Part shown: one piece after another, positions 1-11,769 of the stretch
Layout of the letters: each line of letters begins with the position of its first letter
Numbering within the stretch: position 1 is the first letter of the stretch
Source: Camillea tinctor
Taxonomy: Eukaryota > Ascomycota > Sordariomycetes > Xylariales > Xylariaceae
DNA: 64,000 nt
Assembly (NCBI GenBank): GCA_022578605.1
Contig: MU394085.1
Location: 1-64,000 of the forward strand
Direction of reading: 5' to 3'
Translations under genes and position numbers: made by a program
Notes under the pieces: model-generated
Database searches by the model: none
The model's input: only the letters and a program-made list of their open reading frames with translations
Told to the model about the DNA's origin: nothing

Positions 1-3000
1 TTTTTTTCAATGCGTTTTAGTTGTTTTATATTAAAATAACCCTTTTTTATGTTGCATATGGGAGTGGGTTGCAAAAGGGGGTCTGTGCGGTTAGTCCGCG
101 CGCTCATACCACCAAGCGACCTTTGGTTGGTTGTTTCACGTTCGATATCAGTTGAACATGACGGCGAAAGAAAGAAAAAAAAAGAGTAGCCGCCTTCCAG
201 CCTTCTGCATGCGACATCGTGTGTTTTTTTTTTGCTAATGCCACCGTCGTACTAATTATCTCGCTAGCGAGGTGGCTGCAGTTCACAGAGAAGATCTCTA
301 CCAGCTTAGCATTGTTATGTCTTGATGTGATGCGAATACGCCTTTAACAACGCCATTGAGTCCATCCAAACGCTGCTTTAGCTTGCGCGCAGCCGGTGTT
401 GATTATCGTCCGGACGTTATGACCTATACGGTGTCCTCCTGCATTAGAAGGAAGTTCTGTAGGAATTAGTCTGTGGCAATAGTGCGGCAGAATCTCGCTT
501 TGCTACCCCATATACACGCTTTGTTTGTGATGAACAGGCGCCTCCCAGGCAAATCCTTCCGCGTTTTACTACGGGCTTTTGGTATTTCGCTTGATGGTTT
601 AGCTTCATCCCCTGTCGTCGCAGTGCTCGGCATGGCACGGCTCAGACGAGGGGTCGACTTGGGCGCTTACGGAGTACGAGCTCTTTCTACTCCCTTTCTT
701 CTAGGAAGATATTCCTGGTTGGGGAGATAGATAGATTGCTAGAGATTCTAACGGTAAAATGCTACCATGACAGTCCTCCTAGACCTGTCCGACGTCGGTG
801 TCTTGTGTATAAAACCACATGTCTTTTTTTACTCACCTCAGGTACGTATATACGTATTGTACAACTAGTAGTTTGGGTGTCAATCAAGACACGCAGACAC
901 GGTAAGTAGCAGCAGGTAGCAGCAGCCATGTCCCCTCGGCCATCCAAGGCAACGCTGTTTTGGAGAGAAGCGGTGCTGATCTCCGAGGGATTAGTGACAC
1001 ACTAACCTGTTGTTATCTGCAGCACATGGTCTTTCGGGCTTAGTCCAAGACAAAATAGCCATGACATAAGGTCTGATGATGCATTTCCAAGGCAATTTAG
1101 GAGGCAAGCCGGCCTTTTGATCTTGCTTTTCCATCTTGGTAGCTGTGTAGGTTAGGTAAGTAGTTTAGTTCACCTATTCGTAGTGTGTGACGATCATGGA
1201 ACTCTCTCTCACACTCTCTCCGCAGTTGATATATGGAGGGGGAGGGGGAAAGGGGACAGGGGATAAATAGGTACTAGGCATGTCCAATGAACAGTAACCT
1301 TGGTATTTGGTATATTGAAACTTACAAAAAGGTGTGTCAGCGGGAATAGCCCGTAGACGAGAGACCTAGACTCTTCGAGGTTGAGGTGATGGGCAGTGAG
1401 GCTTTCCTGTTCGATATCACTTACATACAATCTGTAAGTCGCCAATCCTAGGCCAGACGTGGCCGATACCGACCGACCATATCCCATATCAACATGCAAG
1501 GCATGGACCATATCGTGCTATATATCATGTTGTGCATAGCATATACCTGCGATATTGATGAAGATGACTGCCGACGATAGACATGCATGTCATACAAATT
1601 GGGCAGATGAGGGTTTTTTTGGGGGGGGTTTTGTGGTTTTTTTTTTTCACTGCTACTACTCCGTACTATCATTATTGTCGTGATTAAGTCGCGAGGTATA
1701 TAAAAGAGAATAAAATAATTAATTGCTGCTGCACCCTTGGCCATCACATCCATCACACAACCAATCCAGTGAACTCGCCTAACCTAGGTTACATGTTAGA
1801 CAGTGCAGCAAGAAAAGCAGGATGGATAGGATAGGTTACTAGTCCAGGGGTCCTAGCCAGGCTTTATTGACCAAGGTATGTGCATGCATTGATACATACA
1901 GTATGTACAAATCATGTACTTAACTTAGGAGATTTCTGCAACCATCCGATAAGATCTTTTCTAGTTGGTAACCCCTATGTACTACCTACACTATTTTTGG
2001 AGGTAAGAGTAGAGACACTTGGTTACTACTATGTATGTATGTAGCACCTTTGCTTCTGTGTAAGGTGGGTTGATCTGAGTCTATTTCTGCCCACACCACG
2101 CTACCACGCCACACTTTAGCCAATTGTCACTTACACGGCTCTTTGCGTGAAGGTCTTTCGATCCCGTCTGACCGTAGGCAAGTAGGTATCTACCATGTAG
2201 GTAGGGACTTCTCGGGTAGATTAGTGGATGTAAGTAGATAGTAGTTTTGTTTTTTTCTTATGAATGTAGGTACATGCCTCACAAACAAAGATACCTCGTA
2301 TATTCATATATGAGTTGGTTGTAGGCTCAGTACTACCTTCCAGCAGATAGGTAACTCATTCCCTCAGCGCTTTGTTTCAGACCCTTCAGCACTTTTTCTT
2401 TTTTTTTCTAAACAGGAAACTTTTAGTTAAGCCTTTTCTTTCCTTCTATCTCTATTTCTCTATCTCTATCTCAAAACTACCGCTCCCTTCAATATTTTTT
2501 ACCACACACACACACACATCTTCAACTTTCGACACAGACCAACATTATCACTACTCAGGTTTATCACTTCGATAATACACACGCACATATTCACACACGC
2601 ATATGCAGACAACATCCACAGTAACATAAAGTGGTTCTTATTCGAAAATATTCGTCAAGATTTCCACGGTTGTCTGCCTCGTCATATGCTAAATTAAATG
2701 ACCACTGCCACCAACCCTTCGATCTAACCAAAGGTACTTTCGAGGTGGGAAGAGCGGGCCAAAATCTGACTCCACGAGTGTGAAGGGAAGGGTTCCGAAT
2801 GCGGACCGTCCACAAGAGCCTACCGTACCCCATACAAATTACCTGTGGATACGCAGCAGACGACGATCCTCGATTATCGCTGTTACATCTTGTTGGTTTC
2901 GCCTGATCATCACTCAAGAGCAGCAGAAGCATTCTTGGGGTGGTGGTGGTGGTAGTTGGTGGTGTGTGTGGGTGATGGTGTGTGGGTGAGGCATCACTCC

Positions 3001-3652
3001 CCTTTGCAGAGTGCTTCTAGGAGGGATCCTAGGTAAATCGAGTTGTCAGGTAAGACAATTAACAAAACCTACCTTTTTGCCTCCAAGTTGTTATTTATTT
3101 TTGTTGTTGTTTTCCCGTTCTCTGGATCTTTCCCCTGGACGTTTTGCAGTTAGGAAACGCCAATACCACCATGTCGAAAGATAGTGTTTATGAGAGGATA
3201 TTATTAGATTATCACGACTTCTCTCCGTCGTACCTTGTTTCCTGCAGAAACATCCAGCTCCAAGACCCAGCAGGTGTGATCGGTCCCCACGGGCGGATTG
3301 CCAAACCCTAGCCCAGGCGACTGACTGAACTGACTGACATCAGACCCTGCCATGCGCCCATCGGAGCCATCAGGAGGGTCCGCGAATAGAAAGCCACTCT
3401 ACTTAGACGCAGACGAATGGCCAGTAAACCAAAAGCTAACAGGTTTCCCACGATAGATCTTCCCTTGCATCGTCTCCAGCTACCCCCAGCTATATACAGT
3501 CCCGGCCGCGACGACGATCTAGTCGGAAAGGGGTCTGAGGGTTCAGTTTCGTCATTCCCGCACTTAGGACTAGGATTAACATGGCAAGCCTCGGACGGTC
3601 GTTCAAACCGGCTTCGTACCTGTCGTCAGTAACTAGGCGACCTAATAGGACC
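1..3652. other. Intergenic region, no convincing gene
   Basis: Only short overlapping reading frames occur here and none resembles a known family. The sequence is rich in TAGGTA/ACCTA strings, for example around 1780-2350, and in T and G homopolymers near 1615-1650. A T-rich and CA-rich stretch at about 2390-2520 and a TGG/GTG-rich stretch at 2937-2990 are simple sequence. A 71-codon reading frame (3417-3632) ends 20 nt before the preferred start of the next gene. It could be an upstream ORF or 5' UTR sequence, but I see no support for translation. Confidence 0.6.
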
Positions 3653-5783
3653 ATGTCCAACTCATCGGATGTGTCGTCACCTCTCCCTTCCCCAGACTCA
3701 CGAGTTGACGATCAGGTGTCGTCGGCGAGAGGCTCGCCCATTCTCGTTACAGAGAACCTGCAAGTAGGGACGCCTCCTCGGTGTCGGGAAGCTTCACATT
3801 GGCGGATGACTGGCGGTATGTTGTTTACTTTCTTATTTTTATTTCATTTTTGTTTTTTTCTCTCTCTTTCACATTTCATCTTCCATTTTTAATACATTAC
3901 GGAGAGTATTATCACATTATTTGATAGCCTGTGGTTGAGGTTGTCTATCCACCTAGGTGCGTTAGGCTACGCTTAAGCCAATGTAGGGGCGTGAATCCGG
4001 AGAGTTGTGATTGGCTTCCCGTATTGGGGTTGGGATTGGGGTTGGTGTATTGAACAGGATGCAAAATTGGGAATTGGATCTTGTCTGGCTCGTGGACAGT
4101 GGGCATGACAGGCGGACCCCCTCCACATGGCGCTGTGTGCTACTGCTACAGCTGCTGTGCTCTGTATTGCAGGTGTCCTGGTGTCTGGTGTCGGGTGTGT
4201 GGTGTCTGGCTCTTGCCGGTTTGCCGCCAAGTGGATGGTGCAAGATTAGCATTTGACATTACCCAAGCTGGGAGGCGCCGGTGTTTGTGTGTGGTTGGTT
4301 GGTCGCTGCGTTGGCAGTGGACAAGCCACTAATACCTTTCCCCCCCCCTATCAGCCCCTAAGGCGGGGTGCATTCAAGGATCTGCCCCTCCTGGACCGTT
4401 CCGCCTACAAGCCCATGTCCCACTACTTTAGGGGGGGTTTCTCCCGCCACGACCCAACCCGCCACCGTGACCCGAGACCCCCCCTCCCTTCAACTTTTGG
4501 AATATACCTGACACTGCATGGACTTACACCGCATTACATGACCCAACATTACCATTACCACCACCATTTATTTTTCTTTCTTTCCAATGACTCCATTTGG
4601 TGTTGCGTCATCACTTCGTCGGTGCTAATTAAACCTGATAAACCAACCCAGGCACGCATTCACCTTCGCGAACTACCGGCGCCGGTGATTCTTCCTTGTC
4701 GGCTCCCCCCAGATCGACGTTGATTCGCAGTAAACCAATTGCCATTGAACTACCTACTGCTAAGAAGAAAGTCAACAGTGCTCCTGTTTATACGCCGCCT
4801 GCCCCTCTATCTGCTCGCGGTGATTTACCGGGGTATGTTACTCTCTACCTACTCAGTTCTCTCCCTCCCCTCCCCTTATTTATATTTATTTGCCCCTTGA
4901 CCATAAGAGGCTAATTCCTCACCTTCCCCCCTGTAGTGGTTATTTCCCTTTACACGAGGACCAGAACCGGGTTTACCACCCTCACCCTTTTCAGCTTGAC
5001 GCCTCTAAGGCTCGCCTTAAATCTATTCAGCGCGCCTCAGACTCTAGTTCTCCTGATTCATTGACGGCCATATCCAACGTGACCGCAGTGGGAACTATAC
5101 CAACAACGTCAACATCAACGTCAACAGCACCCGCAGTCATCATGTCCGACCGGGCTATGCCTCCGCCGCAACTAGCTACCACCAACTTGCCAAGGTCTAG
5201 CTCGAGTTCTAGATCTACTACTCCTGTAGCGTCCTACATGCCTACAGGCACTCAGAATACCACAATGCCGATGGGCAAATATTACCCGTCAAATTACGAG
5301 AAAAGAAAAGACGATAAGAAGAGAGCACACGGCGCTAGGCCTCTGACATCCGACTCAACCTCAGCAAACTTTTCCAAGTCGGACTCCCAAGTGCCAACTT
5401 TTAAAGAATCGCCGACTATGAGCCATTCGCGGAACGAGTCCGAGGCGAAGCGCAGATTACAACAGTACCAGCGCGATATGATCGCCCAAGCGACACTCGC
5501 CCTGAATGGCGGAAACGTGAATGCCGCAACGTTGAACTCGTTGCGGACAATGGGCTTCAGCAACATGTCGAAGCCAAGTAAACCTAGACTAGTACCTCTA
5601 GGAAGTCCTGGTCCGGTTACGCCTATGGAATTGGAAGGCTCGGAAGATGGATACCTCGGAGCGCGGGGCCCCGCAAACACCCAGGCCGAGGAAATAGCGC
5701 GTGCGATCAGAGCCGAAGAGGAAAGAAAGAGACGCGAGGGTACGACATCGCCGGCGGTCGAGCTAGGCCCTAGTACCTTTTAA
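3653..5783 (+). CDS. Conserved hypothetical disordered fungal protein, three exons
   Basis: The model is exon 1 3653-3815, exon 2 4652-4832 and exon 3 4937-5783, giving 396 aa. Donors are GTATGT at 3816 and 4833. Acceptors are at 4650-4651 (GCTAAT branch about 22 nt upstream) and 4935-4936. The phases join without a stop. I recognise no catalytic domain. Visible blocks are a Ser/Pro-rich N-terminus (SSPLPSPDSRVDDQ), a motif reading GYFPLHEDQNRVYHPHPF at about 116-133, a charged helix (KRRLQQYQRDMIAQ) at about 280, a PRLVPLGSPGPVTPMELEG block, and a C-terminal EEIARAIRAEEERKRREG helix. These look like conserved islands in a disordered protein, and I infer an ascomycete-wide orphan family. Intron 1 is unusually long (836 nt). 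An in-frame upstream ATG at 3581 could add 24 residues. The last 17 codons or so of exon 1 are doubtful, because another frame reads more protein-like. Function is unknown. Confidence 0.75.
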
Positions 5784-8457
5784 TGATCCAGGACTTTTTA
5801 GGGGGAGGGGGTTTTTCATCTTCGCCGTTTATATTATTAACCCGGGGGAATGACACAAAAATATCTTCATCCTGGATAGTAACTACTCGATTCTATTTGT
5901 CGAAATACTGTCACCTAGGAATGGAGTCCCGAATTACGAAACCAGCTACTCCGGTCCATATCATTACGGGCGATGACGCTATGCATTTGAGACTAGCGAT
6001 GCGCTTGGTCAATGTGGAAAGCTTCTACCCTCAACGTTGGATGATTCACATATTGGCATATTTATTGCCTTTGGCGAGGAGATATTTATCAGGCTCCACG
6101 TTTGCTCTTCATGAGCATGACTCTCCATTTTCTACAAGCACTTACGCTGCGCTGTACCAAAGGCCATGGGGTTAAAAATTAGGCTTATTACGCAGAGTGC
6201 ACTGCTTTTTCCTTTACTCATTATTTTTTTGACAAAAGAACATTGAGATATCGGCGCCCTCGGGCGCCAGGCATTTCACCTCATTTATGATACCCCGGGG
6301 TTTCATTTCATCCCAGAAGGATGAGATAATCGTCATCGCGGGGGTTTCCGCGAATCACATGCATGCATAGGAATTATTACAGGATAAGAAACAATGGAAG
6401 GGAAGGGAGATGGGAAAGGAATAACAAGGGGAGCATTGTTTTTGGTTGGTTTGATATCTACAAAAGCTGCCTACCAGCAGTACATTACTTATCCAACTCT
6501 TCTCACTCTTCTGGAGAGACGGGAGGTTTGTTTTCGTGGTTTTTCTTTTCGACATGTCACATAATTATTTTACGCTGTTATTTTAACATAGCATGGTTGT
6601 TACTTGTAGACTTTTTTGTGTCTTTTGTCACTGCCTACATACATACCCATATACGTAGGGTCACTGTACCTGGAAACTATCTGGTTGGGAAGGAAGGGGG
6701 AAGGGAAAAGGGGTATATGAAAAGAGCCAACAGTGTCTAGGGAGCCTAGTTACGCAACCCAACTTGCGCGACTCCTTGAGGGAAAGGCTGAACAGACAGA
6801 CAGACAGACAAACAGGATAGATAGGGTTAGAAAAATGAAAATTGACCCATCAATCCCGACTTGTCTTTTCTTTCCTTTCCTTTCCTTTGCTCGCTGGTCA
6901 CGTAGAGGTAGATACTACTTCAACTACCTAGGTACCTACGTAAGAAGACTATTAACAACTCAGGTAAGAGGTAAGATCGTTTTAGGTAAATATGCTGTCC
7001 TCGCTTTCTAAGGTTTACAGAGGGATATACAGGGTTAAGGTGGCGAAGTAGGAGGTTAGGGCAGGTTATGATACCTGGCCTGGCCAATCAATGAGAATAA
7101 CCCATACATTAGTATATACTAACCTAGGACAGGGGTGAGGGATGGATGAATGGATCCTACGGAAAACTTTTTGGTGCTGGGGGGTCTTTCACGGTAGATT
7201 ATAGACTGGAAATCATATAGGTTATTGTTCTTGATCATATTCGTAGTGATGTGGGGACTAGGGGAACTAGGGACCACAATTGTATATAGTTCGCGATGCA
7301 TTACAGGTTTGCGATAGTTTCTTCCTTTTACATCATGGCAAGTCGGCGTTATAGTTCAGATCAATACATTCCTTTGCTTTTCGAATCTTTTGTGTCTCTA
7401 TTTTCAAATAAACAGTATGATGGTTGGGTGTCGTAGACTAGGGACCTCAGTCCCTAGTCCCTCACAGCCTCATACAACTGTTGGTAGGGGGTCTCCTCTA
7501 TCTCCAGTTCAGTATGCTAAGTACTTTAGTGTAGATATTTTAAGAAAGCAAGGTATAAGGCTAAGAGATGTGGATAGGGAGGTAGACGTTGCTAGACTTT
7601 CTATGTTTTATTTTATTTTATTTTTTACCCTTTTACCAACCCTGTCTCATTAACCAGCGCCCGGGCAGTGTGTGCCATCGAAGCGATATACCTTCCTGTG
7701 CTATTACTCTCCTTCTCCCCCTTTTCCCTTTTTTACCTCTTTTAACCTTGTGTTGCTTTTACCCTCTCTTTCCCATTATCCCCCCCCCCTCCCTAAATTA
7801 CCTATTGCTTTCTTCTCTACTTCTTCACTTTTAAGTAGCAGGAAAAGGACCCGTAATTACGTAGTTTATGTAGGTATGTACCGTGCCGTCCCGCGCACCC
7901 GAACTCTTCCGCGCCACGCCACCTTAACCTCTTCCCCCCTCCCCCCTTCCCTCCGATCATCTCCTCCACCACACCCACACCCACACCTAACCAACAAAAT
8001 AACCCACACACCGTTATACATCATCGCACAGGTGAAGAAAGTTAAAGTGGATAGATGAGATCGGTAAATAACCTATTATTTTGTAGAAAAGGTAACATGT
8101 GCTAGTAGTATAGTAAGTCGGTCAGGAGTGTTATTGTATGTAGGGTATTATAAGGTGAAAAGAAAGGGGGGGGGGGAGGGGGAACCTGGCCTGGCTATGG
8201 GATCATCGTTTAGGCAGCTAGGTTTAGGTACTTTCAGAGTACACTGCACATTTCTTCAAGCAACATTCAAAATAACATACCGCACACACTCGCTCACACA
8301 TGCACGCACGCATGTACACACACAGAGATACCAAATCGCTCATCATAAGTCAGCCTAATCCACGCCACCATCAACTCCCCCCCCCCCTCTTCTCCTCTCC
8401 TCTCCTTCCCTTTCCTCTCCCCTTTTTTCTCCAAAAAAAAAGGAAACATTATGTCTA
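5784..8457. other. Intergenic region between convergent genes
   Basis: This lies between the 3' ends of two convergent genes. It holds a near-perfect GC palindrome at 6253-6268, an ACAG microsatellite at about 6794-6813, and TTTTA/CT-rich runs at 7605-7830. A C-rich stretch runs from 7930 to 8000, with CA repeats at 8281-8325 and a CT/C-rich stretch at 8378-8430. The C/T richness close to 8450 equals G/A richness on the coding strand of the minus-strand gene and sits where its 3' UTR should be. The reading frame at 5783-6175 overlaps the preceding stop and has no recognisable features; I read it as 3' UTR. Confidence 0.55.
6253..6268. repeat. GC-rich perfect inverted repeat
   Basis: The sequence GGCGCCC-TC-GGGCGCC has two 7-nt perfectly complementary arms separated by 2 nt, in otherwise AT-rich DNA about 470 bp after the stop of the first gene. 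It could be a protein-binding site or a 3'-end hairpin; nothing here decides which. Confidence 0.5.
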
Positions 8458-10149
8458 CTACGCGGCCCTACAATAATTCGCCGGGAAGCTACCCTTCGCG
8501 CCCCCGAGCTCACCGACCCACCAATCCTGGTCTGTGCCCGTCTTCTTGACGATGCGGATGCGGTCGCCCTCGCGGAACGACAGGTCCCCTTCCCCCTGAC
8601 CCTCGAAGTCGTACTGCGCGATGACAAACTCGTCCGGCTTGTTCGACGCTATGCGCTTCGGCTTAGGCGGGGGTGGTGGGGGCGGCTTCTTCTTCGACGC
8701 TGCGGCTGCCAGCGCTGTCGCCGAGGCCGAGGCCGCCGTTACGGGCCGTGACCCCGGCGGGGAGCGTCCGCCGCTGAAGTAGTCTGCCCGCGAGCGCACC
8801 GAACCGGGCGATGTGGCAGGTGACGCGATGACCTGGCCGCCGAGCCGGGAGGCCGTGGTGAAGTCGGTAGGGGCGAGGTGATTGTTGGAGGTGGTGTAGT
8901 TGCTCCCTATGATGGGCCGGGACTGCGAGCTATTGCTCGCTTGCGAGGCGAGGGAGGTAGTGGAGGGGATGCGGTTGGGTCTCGGGCCCGTAGCCGGGGG
9001 AGGAGCATTGATATTGCTGCCGATAAGCCCGGACGACGTGCGGCGCAGGAGGCCAGTCTCGGCGGACACGTTGGAGGCGTTGGACGGCCGTCGCTGCTCT
9101 TGGGTGGCAGATGGGTCGTCGGGTAGCTTCATGGGCATCTTCACGGCTTTGCCACTTGCCAGGAAGCTGATTGATTCGGCTTCGCGCTTGACTGGCTCAT
9201 AGCTAGCCGACCAAGCCGCAATCACGTCCTCCATGGGCGGGGCCGGCGAGGGGAAATTGAAGTCCTGGCAGTAGTTATGTAAGGCTGTGTAGTAGATACC
9301 CAGGAGGCGGTTCTGGACCAAGACTACGGCATTGATGAGTGGTGGCACGATGCTAAACGTCGCATTTACGAGAGGAGGAAGGCTTTCTCTCAAGTGTGTA
9401 TCGGCAGCATGGAAGTCCTAATAGACGTTTTGTTAGCATGCGTTTTTCAAGTAATGTAGACGTGAATCCTGGGGGAAGGGGGGGGTTTAGGGTAGGTAGC
9501 TAGATACCTCAGCTGTCCGGGCTACTTCAGCCTCTGCCTTGGCAAGAGACGCATCCTCCTTTGCTGTCCTCCCCGACTTCCTCTGTAACTTGTTGGATTT
9601 ATCTTGGCACTTCTCCCAGTCTATTCTCTTGTTTTCTCTCTTTTTAATTGTCTTCCGCATTGGGGCAATGCAATCACGCGCGTCGGTGGCTGGCTTGATG
9701 ATTCTTAGTTCGATTTGTTCGATTTCCTCCATCAACTCTGTTTTCAGCTCCGTATAGGTCTGTTTGAGATGAAGCGTGCGTTCTAGTTGAAGTTCTGGCG
9801 TAGGGGCGACGGGTTTGCCATGACCGTCGGTCGCGCCAACGATGGGATCCCAGAGACCATCATATTCGACTACTATGCCCAGCTGCGAGGTAGCCAAGTT
9901 TACCCACGAGTCGCGCCATGATTTTGTTTGCTCGATAATCTAAGGGAGGTCTTGTTAGAATTTTTCGAGCTAGTCGCATACGATGGAGAATTGAGCTGGG
10001 CTGGGAAGGAAAACAACAGAAAAGGCGTGCGGCACCTTTGCAAGAATGCGGTCAGCATCTTCATAGTCACTTAGGATAACAGCAACTTTGGCATTGTCCC
10101 CCGGGCTCTTATGGAGCATACGGCCGAACTGCCTCTGCATGGACTGCAT
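8458..10149 (-). CDS. BAR-SH3 amphiphysin-like protein (Rvs167/Hob1 type)
   Basis: Predicted membrane-curving adaptor for endocytosis and cortical actin: the BAR dimer bends membrane and the SH3 domain binds proline-rich partners. Three exons on the minus strand (10149-10036, 9939-9508, 9417-8458) give 501 aa. Both introns (9940-10035 and 9418-9507) are phase 0 with AG acceptors. The N-terminus MQSMQRQFGRML is the start I recall for one fungal BAR subgroup. A long helical BAR region follows to about residue 260, including the charged stretch IKKRENKRIDWEKCQDKSNKLQRK. Next comes a Ser/Pro-rich linker with the proline run KKKPPPPPPPKPKR. A C-terminal SH3 (about 444-501) shows ALYDF-like AQYDFEG, the WW pair in DQDWWVGEL and GSFPANYC. 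The proline run next to the SH3 could be an internal ligand. Family assignment is strong. Which yeast protein is the strict orthologue is uncertain, so no symbol is given. Confidence 0.92.
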
Positions 10150-11769
10150 ATTGGCGCAATATAACCAAGCTTGTCTGGATGGGATAATTCTCTCTCCCGA
10201 TTCGAATTCGAGGGGTTCGTACTCGTGGTCGTCGCTGTAGCCGTAGCGTAGCTGTGATCGTATAAGTGGGGGGTTTTGTCTTCTTCAAATCTGCTGTGGC
10301 TATAACACGGCCTGTTTTAAAGTTGGATAAAATCTAGATCTTGCGATGTATACACACATTTACATAATAAATGAGTGGAATTTTGGAAGCAAGGAAGGAA
10401 AAGGAAGAATAAGAAGAAGAAGGAAAAGAAGAAGCAGCCACAAGTTGTTAAGATTTGTGGTGATGATAATGGGAAGAATAGAGAGAAAGAAAGGTCTAAA
10501 GGTTAAGGTAATCGAGTAATAGTAGATAATAGGATGTAGGTAGGTAAAGTAAGTAAGTGATTGGAAGTGAGGAGACGTATGCACGGAAGCTAGAAGTGAC
10601 CTAGAAAAAGGAGCTAGTGTAACTGTGGGGGGAATAGGTGAGGTACATACACTGCCTAAACGATGATTGGACAAAAGAGATACGAAGGCCTGAAGGTACG
10701 TTGCTATACGTACTTGCAATTTAAGGAGACTCAAGGTCCCTGCTTTCAACCTGCAGCACGGGACTGATTCCCAACACCGTATTAATGGTCTCAAGAGGTA
10801 AGTATCGTCAATACCAACATCAATACGAGAAACCAAAATAACTTGCAAGACCAAATAAGGACTTGTTTCCCTTCTTACATGAACAATACTGGCAATTGAA
10901 ATATTTTAACTGCGCATACACAATATGATCTAGCTGTAAGAGAATGAGAGACAGAAATGTTATATTAAGCACTTACAGACATGTATGATATGGAGGGATG
11001 TATGGATGTATGTAGCTTACAATTACTACACAGCATAGCCACCTGCTCAGGATTAATAAACTCGGAAGTAAGATCGGGTTGTTTCACTTGATGGTCGCAT
11101 CGTTTTTAGTCATACATACATGCATATAACCTATGTTCAGCATTCAGCATTCAATATTTCAGTACTCAGCATTCAGCTCGACTTACACCCACTTATTATT
11201 AGATATCGCCGCTTCTTCAATTCAAGAAATTGCGAGTAAATAGGTATGTTTTTGCTTTTTCTTTTTCTTCAAAGTTCATTGTTCCTTATTTTGGAACTTA
11301 CATAGGTAACCTCAAAGTTAATACTACTTACATACCGAGTACTTATCGACCTAAGCAGGTACTTGGTACATAGTACGTATTAATGTCTTGAAGTATCCGA
11401 GGTTCTATAGGATAGTCAATCATGAGGTCATAACTTTGTTTAAGTTTAGTTGTATAGGTATACAAGGGGCAAGGGGCAAGGGGCAAGGGGCAAGGGGGTA
11501 AGGGGGTAAGGGGGTAAGGGGAGAGAAGGTTAACGTTATAGGTTAAGATAAGATAACAATAAATCCTAAAACACGTGCATACGCGCCTAAGGTTAAGTCT
11601 TTTATGGTGGGGTTTCAATTAAAAGAAACACGGTTCTTGACGCGTTTACCTCCACCATCTCTACCTCCTTACTAGTACCTCCTTACTACCTAGTACCTCC
11701 TTATTAGGTTTGTGGATTTCCAATGACAACATTGTATTACTATCACGGCCACTAAAAAAAAAAAAAAAG
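10150..11769. promoter_or_regulatory. Divergent intergenic region between BAR-SH3 and DUF2439 genes
   Basis: These 1.6 kb separate divergently transcribed genes and must hold both promoters. The stretch 10378-10510 is purine-rich on the plus strand (AAGGAAGAATAAGAAGAAG), that is CT-rich on the coding strand of the minus gene, as expected for a fungal promoter or 5' UTR. A G-rich minisatellite lies at 11464-11521. Repeated CTCCTTACTA strings occur at about 11663-11705. A run of 15 adenines (11754-11768) ends just before the plus-strand start codon. Confidence 0.55.
11464..11521 (+). repeat. G-rich minisatellite with G-quadruplex potential
   Basis: Four units of GGGGCAA are followed by three of about GGGGGTAA and a final GGGG. 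This makes eight runs of at least four guanines separated by CAA or TAA loops. Such spacing is the textbook pattern for a stable intramolecular G-quadruplex on the plus strand. It sits about 250 bp before the start of the DUF2439 gene. Confidence 0.85.

Noticed and set aside
5294..5680. 128-codon minus-strand frame
   Set aside because: It is antisense to exon 3 of the first gene, which has better codon structure and spliced continuity.
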